Shown here one piece after another: positions 6,425 through 8,566 of a stretch of DNA of 8,566 nucleotides. This DNA is from Veillonellaceae bacterium UBA5809 (GTDB lineage: Bacteria > Bacillota > Negativicutes > Veillonellales > Dialisteraceae). The notes below the pieces were generated by a model that was not told the origin of the DNA, ran no database searches, and saw only the letters and a list, made by a program, of their open reading frames with translations. The stretch's first letter is position 1, and every line of letters begins with the position of its first letter. Position numbers and translations under genes: made by a program. The stretch lies in contig DIDD01000018.1 in the NCBI GenBank assembly GCA_002417965.1, positions 1 through 8,566 of the forward strand, read 5' to 3'.

Positions 6425-7131
6425 AGACCCTATCAGCTGCTGTATTTACAGCATCCCTGCTTCTTCTTTCCCTGACAGCCGCCGGGGCGGATGCAGCAGA
6501 AATCACCGCCGATGTACTGACCTATAACGGAGTCAGCAAGACCGCTTCAGCGCAGGGAAATATTATCATTAAAGATGAAGGCGCCGTCATGACAGGCAGC
6601 TCCGGAGAATACCATTTCAATGACCGGTCAGCCTACCTGACGGGAGGCGTGACCTATCAGAAAGAAGACACATCGCTGACGGCGGCTTCTGTCACACTGT
6701 CAGGAGACCAGACACTTCACGGAACAGGATCCGTTGTTATCCATGACGGAGAACGGTCCCTGTACGGAGACGACGTGACCTATAATACCAATACCGGATA
6801 CGGACTGGCCGAAGGCAGCGCCCGTGCTGAACTTCCTGACGGAACCATTACGGCGCCCCGCATGGAAGGCAACTTAAAAGGCATCCGCATCACTGCCGCA
6901 GGAGGCGTCCATATCGTCAGCGACCCCCACCAGCTGACAGCAGACGGGGACACAGCCGTATACACTAAAAGTCCCGATGCCGATGACGGCCGGATCGTAC
7001 TCACAGGAAACGCCAGAGCCACACAGAACGGGAACACATTCACAGGTCCCGAACTGGACATGGACCTCCGGGCAAACCTGATTCAAACCAAAGGACGCAG
7101 TACGCTGATTATAACCAATACCAATGCATAA
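6421..7131 (+). CDS. lptA: LPS transport periplasmic bridge protein LptA (OstA domain)
   Basis: LptA polymerises into the periplasmic beta-jellyroll bridge that carries LPS from LptC to LptD. The 236-residue precursor has a clear Sec signal peptide: MKTL, a hydrophobic core of about 5-20, and a probable cleavage after ADA at 25, giving a mature start AEITADVL. Strand-rich OstA repeats follow, with alternating hydrophobic residues: TADVLTYNG, ASAQGNIII, YLTGGVTYQ, LTAASVTL, LYGDDVTYN, ITAAGGVHI, IVLTGNARAT, FTGPELDMDL, and a C-terminal GRSTLIITNTNA. At about 211 mature residues it is larger than E. coli LptA (185 as precursor) and may hold extra strands. The start at 6421 overlaps lptC by ATGA, with AAAGGA at 6405-6410. 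It lies immediately before the ATPase gene lptB, the usual arrangement. Confidence 0.92.
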   Translation: MKTLSAAVFTASLLLLSLTAAGADAAEITADVLTYNGVSKTASAQGNIIIKDEGAVMTGSSGEYHFNDRSAYLTGGVTYQKEDTSLTAASVTLSGDQTLHGTGSVVIHDGERSLYGDDVTYNTNTGYGLAEGSARAELPDGTITAPRMEGNLKGIRITAAGGVHIVSDPHQLTADGDTAVYTKSPDADDGRIVLTGNARATQNGNTFTGPELDMDLRANLIQTKGRSTLIITNTNA

Positions 7132-7135
7132 AAAT

Positions 7136-7858
7136 ATGAAAATCGAAACCAGGCAGCTTGTCAAAACATATAAAAACCGTGTTGTCGTAGACCACGTGAG
7201 CATTACCGTGGAACAAGGGAGCATCGTGGGACTTCTCGGCCCCAACGGGGCGGGGAAAACAACCACATTCTACATGATTGTAGGGATCATACGTCCTGAC
7301 GAAGGCGATGTCACCGTAGACGGAACACCCATTACCAACATGCCCATTCACCTGCGGCATCAGTTCGGGATCGGCTACCTTCCGCAGGAAGCCTCCATAT
7401 TCAGGAAACTGTCCGTAAAAGACAACCTCATGGCACTCCTGGAAACAAGAAAAGACCTGAACCGTGTCCAGAAAAAAGAAAAAGCAGATCAGCTGATGGA
7501 AGAATTCCATATTTCCCATGTGCAGGACTCCATTGGAAGCGAACTTTCCGGAGGAGAACGGCGCCGTGTGGAAATTGCCCGTGCCCTGACCATGGACCCC
7601 TTCTTTATCCTTTTAGATGAACCCTTTGCCGGGGTTGATCCCCTGGCGGTGGAAGACATCCAGAAAGTCGTGGGCCATCTGAAAGAACGGGGCATAGGAA
7701 TTCTGATTACAGACCATAACGTGAGAGAAACACTGTCTATTGTTGACCGGGCCTACATCCTGTCAGAAGGGAAAGTCCTTCTCGAAGGGCCGGCACAGAT
7801 GATTGCGGAACATCCCGTGGCCAGAAAATTTTATCTGGGGGAAAATTTCAGCTTATGA
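7136..7858 (+). CDS. lptB: LPS export ABC transporter ATP-binding protein LptB
   Basis: LptB is the cytoplasmic ATPase of LptB2FG, which extracts LPS from the inner membrane. Full ABC motifs are present (numbering from ATG 7136): Walker A GPNGAGKTT (35-43), Q-loop LPQEASIFRKLS (82-93), signature LSGGERRR (137-144), Walker B FILLDEPFAGVDP (157-169), and H-loop TDHNVRETL (193-201). QEASIFR-LS, ERRRVEIARAL and the C-terminal YLGENF are near-identical to E. coli LptB and set it apart from generic ABC ATPases. The start is uncertain. The family begins at MKIETRQL (ATG 7136, 240 residues, four bases after the lptA stop), but an in-frame ATG at 7124 would add MHKN and overlap lptA by eight bases. 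Neither has a visible Shine-Dalgarno, unlike most other genes here, suggesting translational coupling to lptA. Confidence 0.96.
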   Translation: MKIETRQLVKTYKNRVVVDHVSITVEQGSIVGLLGPNGAGKTTTFYMIVGIIRPDEGDVTVDGTPITNMPIHLRHQFGIGYLPQEASIFRKLSVKDNLMALLETRKDLNRVQKKEKADQLMEEFHISHVQDSIGSELSGGERRRVEIARALTMDPFFILLDEPFAGVDPLAVEDIQKVVGHLKERGIGILITDHNVRETLSIVDRAYILSEGKVLLEGPAQMIAEHPVARKFYLGENFSL

Positions 7859-7877
7859 ACGGGCTCATTCTAATCAA

Positions 7878-7885
7878 AAAGAGGG
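7878..7885 (+). promoter_or_regulatory. Ribosome binding site choosing the permease start
   Basis: AAAGAGGG ends seven bases before ATG 7893. The other in-frame ATG, at 7887, is only one base away from this site, so 7893 is the likelier start. Confidence 0.65.
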
Positions 7886-7892
7886 CATGCAG

Positions 7893-8566
7893 ATGCGTAT
7901 ACTCGATAAATACATACTGAGGGAATTCTTCGGGCCCTTTTTGTTCGGCGTAGCTGCTTTTACCGCCATATTCATCGGCTCCGACACACTCTTCCGCATT
8001 GCGGAATATGTGACAAAATACGGAGCATCCTGGGCTTCCGTGAGCAAACTGTTCCTGCTGGCCATGCCCCGGATTATTATCTATACTTTTCCCATGTCAG
8101 TCCTGCTGGGTTCGCTCATGTGCTTCTCCCGGCTTTCCGGATCCAGTGAACTCATTGTCATGCGGACCTCGGGACAGAGCTTTCTGCGTCTGGCGGCTCC
8201 GGTTTTCACAGTCGCCTTTCTCATCAGCGTCATGGCAGTGGCTTTCAATGAATATGTGGTGCCCTGGACCAACAATACCTACCAGACCGTCATCAACCAG
8301 GAGATTAAACAGAACATTAAACCCGGCACCACCGAACATATCGTACTGAAAGACATGCAGAACGGTGTTCTGAAACACCTTCTCTATGCACGGCGCTACG
8401 ACCCCGACACACACCGCCTTGAAAACATCACCATTCAGGAATTTACCGATGACGGAGTAACCCGTATGGAAAATGCACCTTTTGCCATCTGGAAAAACAA
8501 CAGCTGGTACATGGAAGACGGCGTTATTTACGACCTGACGGCGGACGGCGTAGAACGGATGATGCA
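7893..8566 (+). CDS. LptF/LptG-family LPS export permease, N-terminal part (3' end outside window)
   Basis: This is the transmembrane partner of LptB (YjgP/YjgQ family), opening with the typical MRILDKYILREFFGPFLFG. The frame is open to the window end, giving 224 residues of a usual ~360. Visible: amphipathic coupling start, TM1 (about 12-30), TM2 (about 55-78) with the conserved FPMSVLLGSLMCFSRLS, then SSELIVMRTSG (84-94), the cytoplasmic segment that contacts LptB. TM3 follows (about 99-118), then NEYVVPWTN (119-127). From about 130 onward is the beta-rich periplasmic jellyroll. The last TM helices are beyond the window. LptF and LptG cannot be told apart from this fragment, so no single symbol is given. 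The gene follows lptB after 34 bases, and the pair would form the LptB2FG core. The ATG at 7893 is preferred for its ribosome binding site. Confidence 0.94.
   Translation, partial: MRILDKYILREFFGPFLFGVAAFTAIFIGSDTLFRIAEYVTKYGASWASVSKLFLLAMPRIIIYTFPMSVLLGSLMCFSRLSGSSELIVMRTSGQSFLRLAAPVFTVAFLISVMAVAFNEYVVPWTNNTYQTVINQEIKQNIKPGTTEHIVLKDMQNGVLKHLLYARRYDPDTHRLENITIQEFTDDGVTRMENAPFAIWKNNSWYMEDGVIYDLTADGVERMM

Noticed and set aside
7859..7892. Promoter in the lptB-permease gap
   Set aside because: Only 34 bases long with no convincing -35/-10 pair. It is adequately explained as a leader with a ribosome binding site.
1..8566. Mobile elements, CRISPR arrays, tRNA/rRNA genes, toxin-antitoxin or defence genes, or an undescribed system
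   Set aside because: Every stretch of any length is taken by recognisable LPS genes on one strand. No direct-repeat arrays, transposase motifs, RNA gene folds or foreign-looking composition were seen.

Overview
The window is one uninterrupted, all-plus-strand operon for making the Kdo-lipid A core of lipopolysaccharide and moving it to the outer membrane. Strong AGGAGG-type ribosome binding sites, 1-4 base gene overlaps and the gene order waaA-lpxK-kdsB-kdsA-kdsD-kdsC-acyltransferase-lptC-lptA-lptB-lptF/G point to a diderm Firmicute of the Negativicutes (a Veillonella/Megasphaera/Dialister-like organism). That taxonomic call is inferred from layout and protein character. Other LPS-bearing anaerobes are not excluded.

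Layout: 1-665 is the C-terminal part of Kdo transferase WaaA (start outside the window). 662-1774 is lpxK (lipid A 4'-kinase), 1771-2505 kdsB (CMP-Kdo synthetase) and 2502-3323 kdsA (Kdo-8-phosphate synthase, with the residues of the metal-dependent class). A gap of 104 bases (3324-3427) follows, the longest in the window, holding a candidate promoter and a 5'-UTR stem-loop. Then come 3428-4399 kdsD (arabinose-5-phosphate isomerase, SIS + two CBS), 4399-4923 kdsC (Kdo-8-phosphate phosphatase), 4920-5876 an LpxL/HtrB-type acyltransferase, 5873-6424 lptC, 6421-7131 lptA, 7136-7858 lptB, and from 7893 to the window end the 5' part of an LptF/LptG-family permease.

How they work together: KdsD makes arabinose-5-phosphate, KdsA condenses it with PEP, KdsC removes the phosphate, and KdsB activates Kdo as CMP-Kdo. 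LpxK makes lipid IVA, WaaA adds Kdo to it, and the acyltransferase adds a secondary acyl chain. LptB and LptF/G then extract the finished lipid from the inner membrane and LptC/LptA carry it across the periplasm. All four Kdo-pathway steps lie together here. Lipid A steps before LpxK, the MsbA flippase, and LptD/E are not in the window.

I see no mobile elements, CRISPR, tRNA/rRNA, minus-strand genes or foreign-looking segments, and no undescribed system. The points worth a second look are regulatory and enzymatic details within a known pathway.
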